Assembly: GCA_003864495.1 (NCBI GenBank)
Contig: ML133450.1
Location: 1,343,734-1,407,733 of the forward strand
DNA from: Nemopilema nomurai
Lineage: Eukaryota; Cnidaria; Scyphozoa; Rhizostomeae; Rhizostomatidae
Direction: 5' to 3'
DNA: 64,000 nt
Shown: one piece after another, positions 38,101 to 53,100 of the stretch
How positions within the stretch are numbered: the stretch's first letter is position 1
Layout: the number at the start of each line of letters is the position of its first letter
Made by a program: the position numbers and the translations under genes
The notes under the pieces: generated by a model
Databases searched by the model: none
What the model was told of the DNA's origin: nothing
The model's input: only the letters and a program-made list of their open reading frames with translations

Positions 38101-41100
38101 GCAATTATTAAATCACTTTTGCGCAAATGCATTTTGTGTGTGTTTTTAGATCGATCTGTAGAGCTCACGGCATCACGTCCAGCTTTAGAAAAAGGTCTTG
38201 CACTTGCCAAAGGCCTTTTGCTGAATAACAAAATCACACCAGAGTTTGATCAAGCTAGCTTCATTTTCTTTAGGGACTCCAGCTTCTATTTACCCAAGGA
38301 AATTAAGCTTGGGGAGACATCTCTTCATGTCTAGCATTTGAGGCGAGCCGTTAGAATGCAAAATTTAGGCCTGTATGATTTTAGACTATTGTCGACTATT
38401 CTACAGATGCTTACTGGATGCTGGTGCAGTCTCGTTTTCCATTCACACGTCAAGGCCATAATCAGGATCAAGGCTATTGTATGTTGAAATAGCGAAATAA
38501 GTTTTGATAAGTTTTGAACGATTTTATAGGTATTGTTGTAAATCAGGAAATAGTAACCAACCATTTTGTGACTCGACATCACTGAGAGAAACGTTCAGCT
38601 CAAACACTCGATGCGTTGATGCAACATAGTCTTGTAAGTAAATAACTTCGGTTTGGGATACTTGCGAGTAGAAGACGCCAATATTGGCGACAACAAACTC
38701 TTTGCTGTAAAGGATTGAAACGGCATATGCGTGACAGGTACAAACTATAGAGGCCAGGTTTTATGAAACGAAATTCATCAGATAAAATTAAAGTAAATTG
38801 CAAATTACATGTATAATAGGATATTGAAAAAGATATTACATTAAGAGAAATTGCAAGTGGGAACATAGATGAAAAATCCATCAGTATATGAATGACTTAG
38901 TAGCTAATTGGCCTATACTATTGGATGCACTTATAACTAGAATAGAGTTGTTCGGTAAGACTTATTGAAGCAAAGCCAAAGAAAAATAATTCAAAATTGC
39001 TATCAAAACACGTCTCACACACGCAACAAAACATTTACCTAACGCTACGCCGGCTTCTGCTTTTGGGGAAATCTCTCCTAAGGGAAGTAAAGCATGTGGT
39101 TAGCTTCTTTGAAAATGCGTCCGAAACAATGTGAGTATAGATAATCTACGAGTTTATGTTCCTTGAATTTGGGAGTAAAACGAAGGAAAAAACTATAAAA
39201 CAAAAGCAAAACAATTTTGGAAAATGTTCCTATCCATTATAATCTGAAAATTTCTTCCTATGCGATCAACTCAAAGTTGAATGTTTGAATTTTATATACA
39301 GCTCAGTTCATCAACCAAATAAATTTTCCTACAGTTGCTCAAACTGGCAAGTAATAAATTTATCACATTACCAAAAAGAAGACGCCGATTGGTGAAAACA
39401 TTGCAAATCACGTGATCCATCACATAACCGTCACGTGGTTCTCGATTCACAACTGGTTATTTATCTGGTCCTCCTCTGCATTTTTCAACGTTTGTCTACT
39501 CTGAAAATGCGCCTTAGAAAATGCCCTAATTTCCGGTCCTTCTCGTAAGTTTTCAGTACAAAAAACTTGTTCTCGCATTTCGCAGTGTTTGCTCTACTAT
39601 TCGTACTATCATGTTTAGTATCATAAGAGTAGGCTTGTATTCTATAAGTGACACCAGATATTTATTCATTATTAAATAAGCTGTAAAGTGACTGACCATA
39701 CCTGAAGCTTAACACTCTGATACCCGACACAAAAGACGCATTTTTGTAAGCAGCAATAACCTAAGAGATAAACTGATGTGAAAATCATCTTTCCTCCAAT
39801 CCTAAAATTGAAAGCCGCCGCAATATCAATGCCAAACAGGAAATCAAAGTACCGCTCCCTAGAAGACTGAAAATCACGTTTATATTTGTGATGTTTAGTA
39901 TTGATTCAATATTCAATTTAATGTGTATTTTTTGAATGAGTAGCACTGCTAGGACTGTTAAGTAAGTTGTCGATCAGGAAAATCGTCTTACGTTTGCCAG
40001 TATCTTTGCAGATAGGTCAACAGAGATCGGGCTGGCAAGGGAATGGTATCGAAAATTCCATTCAAAATCTGTTAGACGAAACCAGAAGAGGATTTGCATG
40101 CCTGTGAAAAGAAAAAGCATCCATTAGACTGAAGAGAAATCAACGATTCTTGAACCCATGCTTTGGTGGCAATCCTTATTTCTGGTGAAACTAGCAAAGA
40201 GAGGCCATAGAACCAGGCCTGACTTCTTGCTTGAGCTGACTAATAAAAAACCATGGAACCTTGGCTTAAATGGCAAGCCTTCGTCACCTGCTTTCAATAC
40301 TCTCCCATCAATATTTACTTTTCCTTGTGTAGACTTCAGGCATCTCCCTAACAAGGACTAGAAAAGATTAATCAGTTTAAAAAATGTAGTACTGGGGGAA
40401 TCTATGAAATATACCTTGGCATTTGTGATTATTGCACGGTCGCTTCTTGTATGGACTTCCTTCGCAAAATTTGCCATCAAATTCGGGCCTTGGATTATCG
40501 CAATAACGGCGTTGCACGAAGTCTCCTCCTCCGCATGCCTGACTGCAAACACCAGTTTCCTCCCAGCTACTCCAACCTCCATTGGCTTCAAGTGGAAACA
40601 AAAAAAATAAGTTACTCCAACATTGGTAAAGGGGTGAAATTGAAATGTTCACGCAGTATTTTAAAGTTCAGGTTAGCTCAATAGGATTCAAAAAGGGTGC
40701 AGACACAAGCTACAAATAAGGAAACGCTATTCGAAATTATCTGAAACCTTGTGTATTGATGAATTAACTAGCTCTTTGTGTTTATACCAACTGCTCGAAA
40801 AGGCTTTCTCAAGGCCAACCAGTATCAAAACAAACTAGAAAAAACTGGCAAAACGATAATAATTGTAAGTACTATTAGATCGCCTAGTTAAGACACCAAA
40901 GTCGTCATCTCTATGGCATTTTTGGAGATTCTTCTGAGGTTCAAAGATACATTCGGAAAAAAGCTCTCATTTGTTCTACCATACTTAGCAGCAAAATTCA
41001 CACCAACTTTGGAGCACAATTTTAAAACCGGACTCACTCCATGAATCTGCAGTTATTGACATTTTCTAAACATGGAAATTTACCTGCCTTTCTGTCTAGT

Positions 41101-44100
41101 CAGCTTTGGTGATTGATAAATAAAAGGTAAAATACTGAGCCATATTGTTATTATATTTGCGCCTTTTTTGCAACTTTATTCAAAAACACAGTAAAATCGC
41201 CAAAGAGGGCTGGCACTTGCAACAGTAGAAGTATCTAAGTAAGTGGTGCATACTGGGGCACAATTGTGGATTGCAGCCTTCAATTTCCTCAACCGCAGGC
41301 CCATAGCAATCCTCTCCTCCGTAGGCAGCAGCTGGACTATTGCAGTTTCTGTAGCGGTGTCGAAAACCATTGCCACATGTTTGGTTACACTTGGAAAAGT
41401 CCGACCATTGTCCCCAGTTTCCGTCCACTAGAATAAATTAGAGTGGAATTGCAGTTACTCGATACTTCAGAGCCCTATTGCTCAACTACACGGTTGGCAC
41501 AAAGAGTATACAGAGTCTTGAGAAAAAAATCAGGTGGAAAAGTCATGTCGACCAGTTGTTTAAAATATTTGTATGATATCAAATAGCTTCGACATTGATT
41601 GAATTTTTTCACTTGGATTATAAATTCTAGTGCACACAAAGATTGTTTCATTTAATAACAAAAGAACCGAAAAGCAGAAAATCTTCACGAAGGGCAGTAC
41701 CTGGACAAGGGATCATGTTGCAGTCACGTGTTTGCACGTCGTCTCCAAGACAGCCTCCTTGTGGAAGCAGGCAGTCTCTTCTTGATAACTTTCTTCCGCC
41801 TCCGCATGTTTTCGTGCAGTAGCTCCAAGACGCCCAGGCAGAATAGCCGATATCTCCTGCGAAGGCAAACCTGAATGAACTCCGTGGTAAAATTGTACTT
41901 CTTGCTTTATAATATTAGTAGAAGGAAAATGGGAGCATGCACGTTCCTAATTGCAGCTGCTTGCTTTTACTCGAGTTAGCTTTTCACATTAACCCAAAAA
42001 GACCACTGCGCAATTGAGATGAAAATATGTGGCAAAACGTGACAAAGCTAATAGGCATATCCTTACTGTTAAATTCTCAGAACAATGTTCACTAAAAGTA
42101 AATTAGTGTGAACTCCTACACCTTACCGACTAAAACACCTTACCGACTAAGCACATGTTGCGCAAACTATGATAAAAATATACAACACTAAATCGAATGA
42201 ATAAATGTCTTACACTTCACAAAAGGAAACACATAAAATGGAAGAAATCTACCTAAATCTTGGCAATTGCAAAGTCGTCTTGTTTTCCCATCAATCGGTG
42301 GAGTTGCATTGCAGGAAATAACAGCTGGAATATCCTGGTACCCTGCACAAACATTTTCTTCCTCGATGAAAGCGGGATGATGGGGCTGCTTCCAAACAGC
42401 TTGGCTGACCGCATCTCTGCATTGCTTACCTATTTTCCAAAACGTTGCTGCAGACTCTTTGAGGTTAATTTTGCGCACGCAAATTAGCTTTCTTTTTGGA
42501 CAGAAAGCTAGGCAGTCCTCGCCTGGTGCCGCAAGGAACAGTCCTGTAGAAGATAAGAGAGCGTTAAAGAACAAAGCTTTGGCTACTGACTGGCATGAAA
42601 AGATTCCTTCTTTGCAACAGGCAGAAATGACTGCTTGACTTTCAACAGCAAACTATTGACAGATTAAGCACGCGTTCAAAAGAAAGGCAGGCCTTCTTAA
42701 CCAATCGTTATTATGAGGGTAGTAGGAATACTTTTTTCAAAAGCTAAGCATAATTGACATAGCTAAGCAATAAACACAACCATATAAACTATTATCATTG
42801 CATCATAAACTTGTTCCAGTGCTCCACAAACTCTCCTCTCAATCTCTCCGGCTCTCTTTTTATCCTTGTGTTCTCACACGTGACTAAGTCACATGTCCAC
42901 TGCACTACCCTCAACATCATCTGGTCATGAATACACATGTAAACTTCAATAAAAGTTAAACTTAAACTTAAAAAAAGACAAGACAAATTAAAACAGTCTA
43001 AAATGCTGTTACTCTTAGCATCAGGAGATGGTCACCTGAACATAGCCTTGTGCTGCATATCTCAGTATTGACGTTGCTGCCGATGCAGTCATCTCCTCCG
43101 TTCCACGGTTTGGGGCTCGTGCACTGTCTTGTTCGATGTCTCAAGCCTCCACCGCAGCTTCTTGAGCAAGAAAACCAGCTTGACCATTCAGTCCAGCCTC
43201 CATGCACTGGAAAATCACCAAGTTGGTAGTGAGGCGTGTATCATTTTCATTTTAACAATGTTAGTATTATTACTACTGTAAGCTACGCTGACGTCAACAT
43301 CTATATATGTAGATTGTCACACCGGCTGTACATAAATTTTTTCACATTCAACAAGTGTCCGAGCAGTGTTCAGCAAAACCTTCTATAGTTGAAATCCTTA
43401 GTGAAGCTGTCAACAATTCTGAGCAATTTAGAATTGTAATCCTTCAAGGCACGAAAAAACACGATTCGAACTAACATTCACAGAAGCATGAAATATTAAG
43501 CAAGATAGGTGCAGTGCAGCAATACTGTGACAGCAGGCGTCAAAGGCGTGCAAATTTCGCTGTCAAATCTTACCATAAGGCCCGGTTCTGACAATGATGT
43601 CCTGTGTGGTGACACCCAAGCCCTTTATTGTATAGCCTCCAACTGAAATATTATAGTTGGTATAGAGGTCAAGGCCAGTCAACTCGCATTGAGTCACATT
43701 CCGCGAAAAGTCAGTGCAGTTGACTGAATCTATGACTGTGTCCATACTCGCATTGGTTCTGATGAATCGCACGCTGTATCCTAGAAGTATGCCATTTTGA
43801 AATGGCAATGGAATTCCTTTCCATCTAACCATGATGCTTTTTCCGCTTGTGTTGAAGGCGGCCATGATCTCAGGTGCTTTGCTGGGAACTCAAAAGAGAA
43901 ATTAAAATTTCATTACAAACGAAAAAATGAAATGATTTCCAGATTGCTATATATAAGAATTGATTGGATGATAACTGCTCATCAACTTTTGTTACTAACT
44001 CTGATCATTTCTCTAAAGAAGCCGATCTCTGCATATCAAAGCAATCTTTGAATCTTTTCAGTAAGATATTACGAAAACCAAGAGCTACCAAAAAATCCTT

Positions 44101-47100
44101 AATTACACAAAATCTAAAGAACTCTCTTTGCATTTAGTTTGCAACGTCCAGTTTTGAAAACTTATCTATCATTGAGTTCTTTAATTTTACTCGACAAAAG
44201 CCTTATCTTCAATCATTGTTTTTTACAAGCTTACTCTTGGTGTACATGATTACTTCTATAAGGCAAAGTAAAATACTGAGTTGTCTAAAAATAAGCTAGG
44301 GGGTCTTTTTTGAATTTGCTATATCAATCACAACCAAATAAAGCAAATCATTAGGTCAAGAATATGTCTTCAAATTACCATCTTCTACAGTGAGTGCAAT
44401 CATTTCTTTCTCGGGTCCAGGCCCGGCAGACGTCATCGCTGCAATTTTTATTACGTACTGAGTGTATGGGGACAAATTGCCAATTTTCGTTTCAAGCAGG
44501 GCGCTAGACACAAATTTGAGATCGAAAGAAGTGGAGTTTTTGTACAGAACACGGCTACAATCCATCCCAGTTCCTGTCTGGTTGATGTGCCTGAGAAAGT
44601 GGCATTGTTTCATCCACCTCAAACGGTATCCCGTAATGACACCTCGTCTCTCCAAAACCGGGACTTCAAGCCACTTGATAACCAACTCTGTTGAAGTCGA
44701 AGAGTTTTCGACAGACGCAATCTGCGGGGAGCTGACAGGGTCTGTGAAAAGTTAGGCATGGATTTTATTAAAGATAACAATTCTTCATTGCCTGAAGAAA
44801 TACATACTCACTTACACTATTAACAGAGGGTATTACACTAGTCTCTTTAAATCACTTCCTAAAGAAAGGAATTCTATACCAAGATATTTAGAAAAGGTCT
44901 AGGAAGACTAGTTCTATGCAGCTGCTAAGATCTCAAGCATCTAGCCAAGACATCTACCTTCAGTGTTTTTAAGAATATTTTGACGTTGCTTCTAGTCAGT
45001 GTGATTTCTAAAGCTTTGTGATTCCAAAGAACTATTAACTCACAACTCTCCTCCGTTCTGAAGTTCAGTGCCACGCTGACTCCACAGCCAGGTCTGGTGC
45101 ATGAAGCAAGTACTACTTCATAGTCGGAAAACGCTTTCAAACCAACGAAGGAGAAATGGTAGAACTCTGTTATATTGTTGTATTGGATCATTGTTGCGTT
45201 ACCAGTATTGCTATTGGAAATGTTGTAGCTAGCAACGGTTTTAGATGTCAAAAAGCCAATGGTTGAGTTGGCGCTGATATAAAATTCCCGCGTCCTTCCT
45301 GCTCCACGATTAGCTAGAGTTTCGTTTATCGTGATTTTGAACCAGCGAAACACGCCTCGCATTCTACTAGCCTCAGCCTGCATCCACCGCAAGGATGCAG
45401 AAAAAGCTGTCGTATTTGTCACTGTAAGAGTCCTGGGTGCAGCAGAAGGGGCTAAAAAGCAAATCATTAATTGAGTGAGCGTTCCACAAATTATTAAAAA
45501 ACTGGCATGAATTTAAAAACATGGCATATTTCGTTTTTCAACGTGACTTGGCATTTAAACATTGAAAAATACATTCACATCCCTTGTTATTTCGTTAAAT
45601 TCGAAAAGAATCCTGAAGGCCAATCTTACGTGCTTCTGATGTCTTGATGAAGTAGAGCTCTCTAGTTCTATTCGCCTCCCCTGCGATGGTAAACGCTGTT
45701 GCTGCGAATTTGTATGTTGTTGAGTATAATAGATCGGTAAGGAGAGCTGATGCGAAGCCATTTTCGTCGTCACTCTTCAATATCGTCTTGTTTGATTCCT
45801 TAGACCAGGAGCCGTTAAGCAATCTCCACGAGAAGTAGACACTGTAGCCAAGAATGATCCCATTTCTCTTGTCCTCTTCCGGGGGTCTCATTAAAATCCT
45901 AATGCTATTTTCACTAGGAAGCTCAAGTGAGACATTTGTAGGGGGCCCTTCAGGTCCTGGAAGCAAAGGAATGCTACAATAGATGAAAATGGCAAGGCCA
46001 GCGAGATATTCTATCGTAAATTCTAAAATGAACAAACATTTTTATAAACAAAAGAAGACTCGTGCCTCTATATGTTGATAAATTTTGAATTGGTCTAGTC
46101 ATTTAAAATGAATAATTTATCATGATTTCGAAGTTTTCGGCTTGGTAAAAATGGCCCAGATACGTCAAAAAGTAGATAAAAGAGAATACGAATCCAAGGG
46201 TGCCGCATTAGCGTTTGGCGATATCGTTTTGGCTTACTGCAAATAACAAAAGGACTTACGGTCTTGAAGGGTTTTTTCACAGTGAACAGCACTCAAAGGT
46301 CCCAATCCTTTGACAGTTCTACCACAAATCGCAATGCAATAGTTCGTATACTTTCGTAGACCATCAATGCTCCATTCAGCATGAGGGGTATCAGTAAAAA
46401 ATTTGCTTTGCACCAAGGGTGCATTGTGTAGCTGGAAGCCATCAGAGATGTTAAAGCCTCCAACTACGGCTGTTGCAAGTGCAAAGTAAAGTCTGTATTC
46501 AGTCAAGTGCCCATGGGTGCAATTTTCTTTGAGTGGAAGCCACGAGAAGTTCAAACTTGTGGATGACATTGACGTTGAGAGAATGATGTCAGTGCTACAA
46601 GTGGGTTCATGCTGGTCAGTGCGTATATGCAGCGTCTTGTTAAAAGGGCCACACCCTTTGCATGAGCAGGCAGCCGCCTCTATTGTATATTCCGTCCAAT
46701 ACCTCAAACCAGTTAGTGTAAAACTGATAATATTCGCCGTACGTTGCAGGGCTCTGTCGCCAAATGAACACGTTAATAATTTTCCAGTGCTTGGGCAAGA
46801 TCTTTCCTCGGCTATATTGCAGACGGTTGCAATCGGGGCTAAAGGTGTTGAACTGACAACAGGTATACATGCACTTACAAAGCCTTTCATTACCCCCGTC
46901 GTTAGGTTGGTTGAGTAGGATATGTTATAGTAAATAATTCGCGAATTTTCGTTCGATACATCCATTCCACCGAATGTAAGGTTGACTGTGGAGGAGGTGT
47001 TGGCAAAAGCGAATAGGGTTTTTATCCCTGCATTCGGAACTGTTAAGAAAAGGAAAAGTTACCAAAGAACGTTCAAATCTGTATTTCATCACGAGATTAT

Positions 47101-50100
47101 AGAAACTTCCTAAATAATCATTCTACTCTAAATTGTAAATTCAAATACAGGCGAAACCATGCATCCGGAAAGGCGTTTTCTGCCTCAAAACAGAAAAGGC
47201 TACGAAGCAGCTGAAAAGAATAATATAACTTCATCTGGCAACTAATTGATTACCTCCTTCATCTGTCCGCAAGCAAGTTTCTTTGAAGCCGAAACCAACG
47301 CCAATGTGATTGTAAGCCGCAAGCCTAACCCTGAAGTATCTGTTCGGTTGCAAAGGGCCTACAACAGCATATGATCGGGAACTGCCAGCAACCATCGAGC
47401 GCTGTGCATATTCTGTTTTTCTCGGGATGCTCTGTTCCCTCACACTAACTTCGTAGCCACGTGAGCTGGTTTGATTCGTCTTCCATATGCGGAAATCACT
47501 TGGAAGTGGGCTCCAGTCGGCTCTCGCGTAGCTCGTGTTAATGAAAGTCACGTTCAAGTCAATCGGACTCTGAACTGGAACTAAAACAACAATAATTGGT
47601 TAATTCCACGAGATCTGTAGAAATTGCATATTTTTCCCGGAAATTGATTAAGGTTATGCGATAGGCAATTGAATCAAAACTTGGAAGTCGTAGGTCTACC
47701 GTAAAAAAAATATGTAAGATAACAAAGAAAGACATGTTTGTCAATCGCTTATAGTTTCTTAAAAGATTTGTCTAACCGGTCAATTTTGAAATGAAAACTA
47801 GCCACGTGAACTCTACTAGAGTAGAGCTTTATTCAAAGGGCTGGTATATGCGGGTCAGCTTTTGCTGCTTTACCCAAAAATCAAATGATTACACGATATA
47901 TTATTTTTCATAAAAAACAGCAGGCTCAATTTTGCGAAAGTAGCGGAACAACCGTACCCAAATTGAAACAGATAAGAAACTTTTGTAATTTGTAGCTTTA
48001 TTTTAGTCTCAACATTGGACGTCACTGCACTTGACAAGCAGTTTGCATTTGGTAAATTCGCACTCATTATACCATAATTCGTCATTCTTAAAGTTAGCAC
48101 ATTTAATTCAAGTAACATATAAGAGAAACTTTAGCTGGCAAAATGGCCAGAAAATTTAAGCAACTGCCTACCAGCACCGGATCTGAGTTCCTTTAAACGA
48201 AAAAGAGTGTGTTGACAAGGGCCCTAGCCTCTCCATTAATTTTATAAAAAGTTATGTGGGGAATATGACATGTCCTTATAATAGTGATATCAGTATGCAG
48301 TGCCCATTCTGACAAACATGTTGCATTGTAGATAAGATCTTATGAAGGAACAATAAAATGAATAAACACAAATCAAAGATCTGTGGTTAGTGCTCCAACA
48401 ATCTTGGCCGCCACTGTAGGAGAGAGCGACGTCGGGAGATCTTGATATTTTTATCTGTATTCAGAGAGAAAAATGCCAAATGCAAAAGATTTAATGCCCT
48501 TAACTAGAGGATGCATATGCAGATCTCAATTGGTGAGATTAAACGATTTGAAAACCGAAAGCATAGCAGAAGTTATCAACAAAAATGGTATAACATACCT
48601 CCTTCAAGTGTAGGACATTCTATTCTACCAAAAGGTCCATTCCCAACAGAATTGAAAGCAGCCACGTAAAAAGCATAGCGCGTAAAAGTTTCAAGGCCTG
48701 TTTTAGGGGCTAAAAAACCAGTGTCGTGTGCTTTATCTTGGAACATGAAAGACGTCGTCTCATCTAGCGTCCATCGTTGGTGTTGATTTGAAGCATTGAT
48801 TGGAGCATTGAACATGTAATATCCTAGTAATTGTCCATTCCAAGTATCCTTATACAAGTGGTATACAAACAGCGTGCAACTTGTGTTGGTAACTGTTTCA
48901 ATCTCTAGAAATGGATGCTGGCTTGGAGCTGGAATTAGAAAGTTGATAATAAGTGTGTGGCACCCAGTTTTCTAAGATGGGGGGGATCTGCTAACGACTT
49001 TATTAGCATAGGTGGGGAGGGTTGAGTGGGTGGTACAGAATGGTAGGGTAGTAGGCTACGTATTTTTAAGCTGGAACATGAAAAGAATTCTCTAAAAGAG
49101 GATACCTTTCTTTAAAATTATCTGGAATTTTATCGTCTCGATAAGCTTGGTAAAATAATACAAGATATTGGGAAAAGTTCTCATAACTTCCATGTATTTT
49201 TGTTCACACAACGAAGACCCTTATTGTTACGTTATTCTCTACGATCCATCTCGTTAAAACCCTCTAAATACTTCGAAAAATCAAATTCTTATGGTCAGTA
49301 CACTTCTGCTTTTCTCTCTCTTTTTTCTTTATTTCTCCCCTGCTATCAGTCTTACCTTCCCTTCACTCTTTACTTTTCTTTTTTACTCTTTTTCCCCATT
49401 TCTCTTTCAAAACATACAACTCTTCATAGACTATGAGCTTCATAGACATATTCACAACTCTTTATATACTATTAAACTGTGATAACTCTAATACGTTTCC
49501 ACGCACTAAAAGTACGATTACTGCAATAAAATAGAAAATGATATGTGTTACATTCAAAATGTTTATACAGAATGAGTGTCAAGAAGATTTGTTTCACTGC
49601 AAATGTCTGACTATTAATACTTTGATCAAAATGATCTGTTAATGCTTACCTGCTTCCGGCGTAGTTAAATTTAACTGGAACTGCCCTGAAGCATTTATCT
49701 GAATTTCAATTGGTGTCACATTAAAACGGTAGTCTGTGTTTGGCTTGAGTGAAGAAACGTTGAACAGGAATCCATCTCGTAGATAAAATGACCGAGAATA
49801 GACTTCTAAGGGAAACAGTCTGTTTTGGCCAATGTACGAAATCCAATAACCATAATGAGCAGTATGCGATTTGTTAGGATAGTATTTGAAAAGTACTGAA
49901 GAACTTTCGGTTCTGTTCACCTCAATCTTTCCAGGCAAAATAAGATCTGGAAGAATAATCATTAATTAATATACTGAAGAGGCCCAATCTATAAACTGAT
50001 CTAAGCAACAAAAAATATGCATCAACATCTATATAGCATCAACAATTGATGAAATATCCCTTTTAATTATATGATATGATAAATATCCCTTTTCAAATTC

Positions 50101-53100
50101 AACACCTACCATCCCTTTTCTTCCTGTCCAACTGGAATGAACACTCGTTGTCTTGACAATCAGTGTATTCTCCATTGAACTTCTCTGAAGTTAGAATGTC
50201 CTTCTCATGGGCAGAAAGATAGGAAAAATATAAGTTTCCCATAAGTTTGACTTCCAGCGTCTTAAAGCATTTTGAATGCTTGAAAGGGCAAGTGCTCCCA
50301 ATATTGACTCCAGAACTGTAAAAAATAGAAGTTAATTTGGTGCGAAATTCTTTCAAAAAAGTGAAGACACGAAGGAATAGAAAAGCATTTATATGACTAA
50401 ATATGTAGAAAAAACACTGGAAACACCGAAATTAGAGCATTAATTCTGTCTAGCTGTTATTGCTTGGTTTTCGAAGTTTATAAATATAATCCTAGAAGAA
50501 GCGAATAATTGCTCTGAATCCTTAAAGACGATCAAATAGCCGAGCTATAACTATCTGTCATTGTACACATGAAGAGGCATTTTTCAATGACTCTAATTAA
50601 ATATATATATGCAAAGACGAGGCTAATTAAACTTCGAGACAAAGGGTGGGCGGTAAATGCAACTAACCAAACTTTTGGTATATCCAGTAAATGCTATTTT
50701 AAAAATCATAGAATATGTAGTTCCTATCAATACTATCACAAGTATTGCAGAACATTTAGTTACTACAAATGCTTCAAAAAATAGCATAGAACATTTTGTT
50801 CGTATCAATATTACCATCCGCCCACGGTGGCAAGGCCACATGATGCACTCTTTTCAATGCTAAGTTTAACAAAGAATCCAAAAAACCGAGCTATGTAGCA
50901 TTATTCAAAGCAAATTTAAATGTAAACACAACCTACTAATTTTGTGCATTTTAATTTAGATAAGCTCTAAGATTTTTCTGCGTTTGTGGCATTCGCAATC
51001 AATAAGGTAATTTGAGAGAAAAACAAATACTAATACAATGAAGATGCTCCTGATTAGATATTTTACAAGGTTTTGATGTAACAAGAATAGGAAAGAGGAA
51101 ATTACACTTAAAAGTACACCAAAGGTACCGCTTTGGATTAATGACGACTCCCTACAATTATCTAATGGACGAACTCTTTAAAACGTGCTTTATGTAAATT
51201 TCAGATGTGGTTTTTGCGAAAGTAAACTACTGCTCACCTTATTTCTCCAAGCTTGCACTTGATGTAAAAGTCACTTTCAGCGAAAATCTGCTTCAGCTGA
51301 AATAAAAGATCATTATTCTATATAACATATAACATCATTATTTTTATTCCCTATAACATATTCATGCAGGATCTTAAAATACGAGTAGAATTCACAGTAG
51401 CTACGGGGTAAAATATTTAAAGATTCTCTACAATTCTGTATATTGAACTTGTTACTGGCTTTAACATCTTGACCAACTGTACTTAGAAAATCAGATGTAA
51501 TTTTGTTTATTTTCCAAAGTTTGCCAACTGTGAGGTGTGTCGAATGAAGAATCACTTTAGTATATTGAACTCGTGATTACGCCGTTTTTTAATAGTGAAC
51601 TTTTTTACTTGCAATATCTCATCCAGTTGCAAACATTCAGCAAGTGTTCTTTGCTATGGCATAAGAGTACTCATTCAACTCTATGCATCAATAAATGCTC
51701 ATTTATTTTCGGGAATTACATTTCCAAATTTCTATTTATTTTAATCTTTCAATGCTTGATTCAACCTGCCTAATCGTCTCCTCTAATCTCAGAACCATGA
51801 AAAACACAAGACCATTAATTACCTCTATTTCAACTTTTCTGTGAACGTATTTAGCTTCGACTCCTTCAAGATCTCTAAAGTGATCATAGAACTCCAAATC
51901 TCTGAATCTGAACGAAATTGCTATGGGGTAAGTCAGCTCTCCTTTAATCGTACCTGCATTTGAAAAGACGTTATGTTGACAAGTAGCAACGTATCAAGTA
52001 GTCGATTTTACATGAATACTAGACTAGACAAATTACACTGAAATAATCTTAGATATGATCCGGCTTCCTGACTTCTTCTTTTTCCTTGCATTTGAGAAGG
52101 TTGAAGATAAAAGAAACAAAATAAGCACTGACCATATAAAACTGTCGATTGCTGCATTTAGAACTGAAAAGTCGTAGAATTGATACACACAGTTTTACCT
52201 CAATACACACAAACACAGCATCACTGCAGTAGATATGCCTTTCACTATTAACCAAAATGCAAATGCTTCAATAGAAATTTCACTGACAATTACTTTTTCG
52301 TGTAAAACCGCAGTAACTAAGGGAGTAAAATTAAATGTTTCTTCAACAAATGTTTATCGACATCCAATACTCTACCTTGTGTTTTTTTCTTTGGATAAAA
52401 GCTGTTTATTCTCTTGAACGCCGAAGCTAAAATTCAGAATCGATAAATGGCTGTTTACACATAAAGCTAATGGTATTTAACCATCAAGAAGAAAATAGGG
52501 GTATTATAAGAATACATAATTCTAGATAATAGACGAATAGAGGAAAAGGTTTCAAACGAGCTCGTTACGTATGTCTGTAAACTTTTAAGAAGACTTGAAT
52601 GCTTACAAATTCAAATTGCTGCGATTCGTTAGAGCAATTTTTGAAATAGAAGCAAAATGTTCAATAACTGTGAAATTTTTTCATTAGCATTCATCGCAAT
52701 GTCGCCTCGCTATTGAAAAAAGGGCCTCACTGATTACTGTGGCCTCGCTACTGAAAAAAGGGCCTCACTGATTACTGTGGCCTCGCTATTGAAAAAGGGC
52801 CGTAAATATCCAATTCAATGCTCTTGGTACCGATGGTGACTTTGGCTCATTTTTGCAAAAAGACCTGTGCAAAAAAGTCTGCTTTAAGTTAAGAATTGGT
52901 CCGGTGCTGTACTCAAAACGTTCTAGTAAAAATGCATTGAAGTCCAGGAGATTTTTGCTTTCTACGAAAATGCTGTAGATGTTTGGTTCATTATGGAGGC
53001 CGTCAAGAAAACTTTAACACGTTAAAAAGCAGTCGTAGCCTTAACTGGTAAAACTGGCTTTGCTTTTCTAAACCTGAGTCTACCGGCTGATTCTCTCGTA

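Noticed and set aside
37695..38111. 138-codon plus-strand frame
   Set aside because: Shadow of the minus-strand FN3 exon at 37724-38026.
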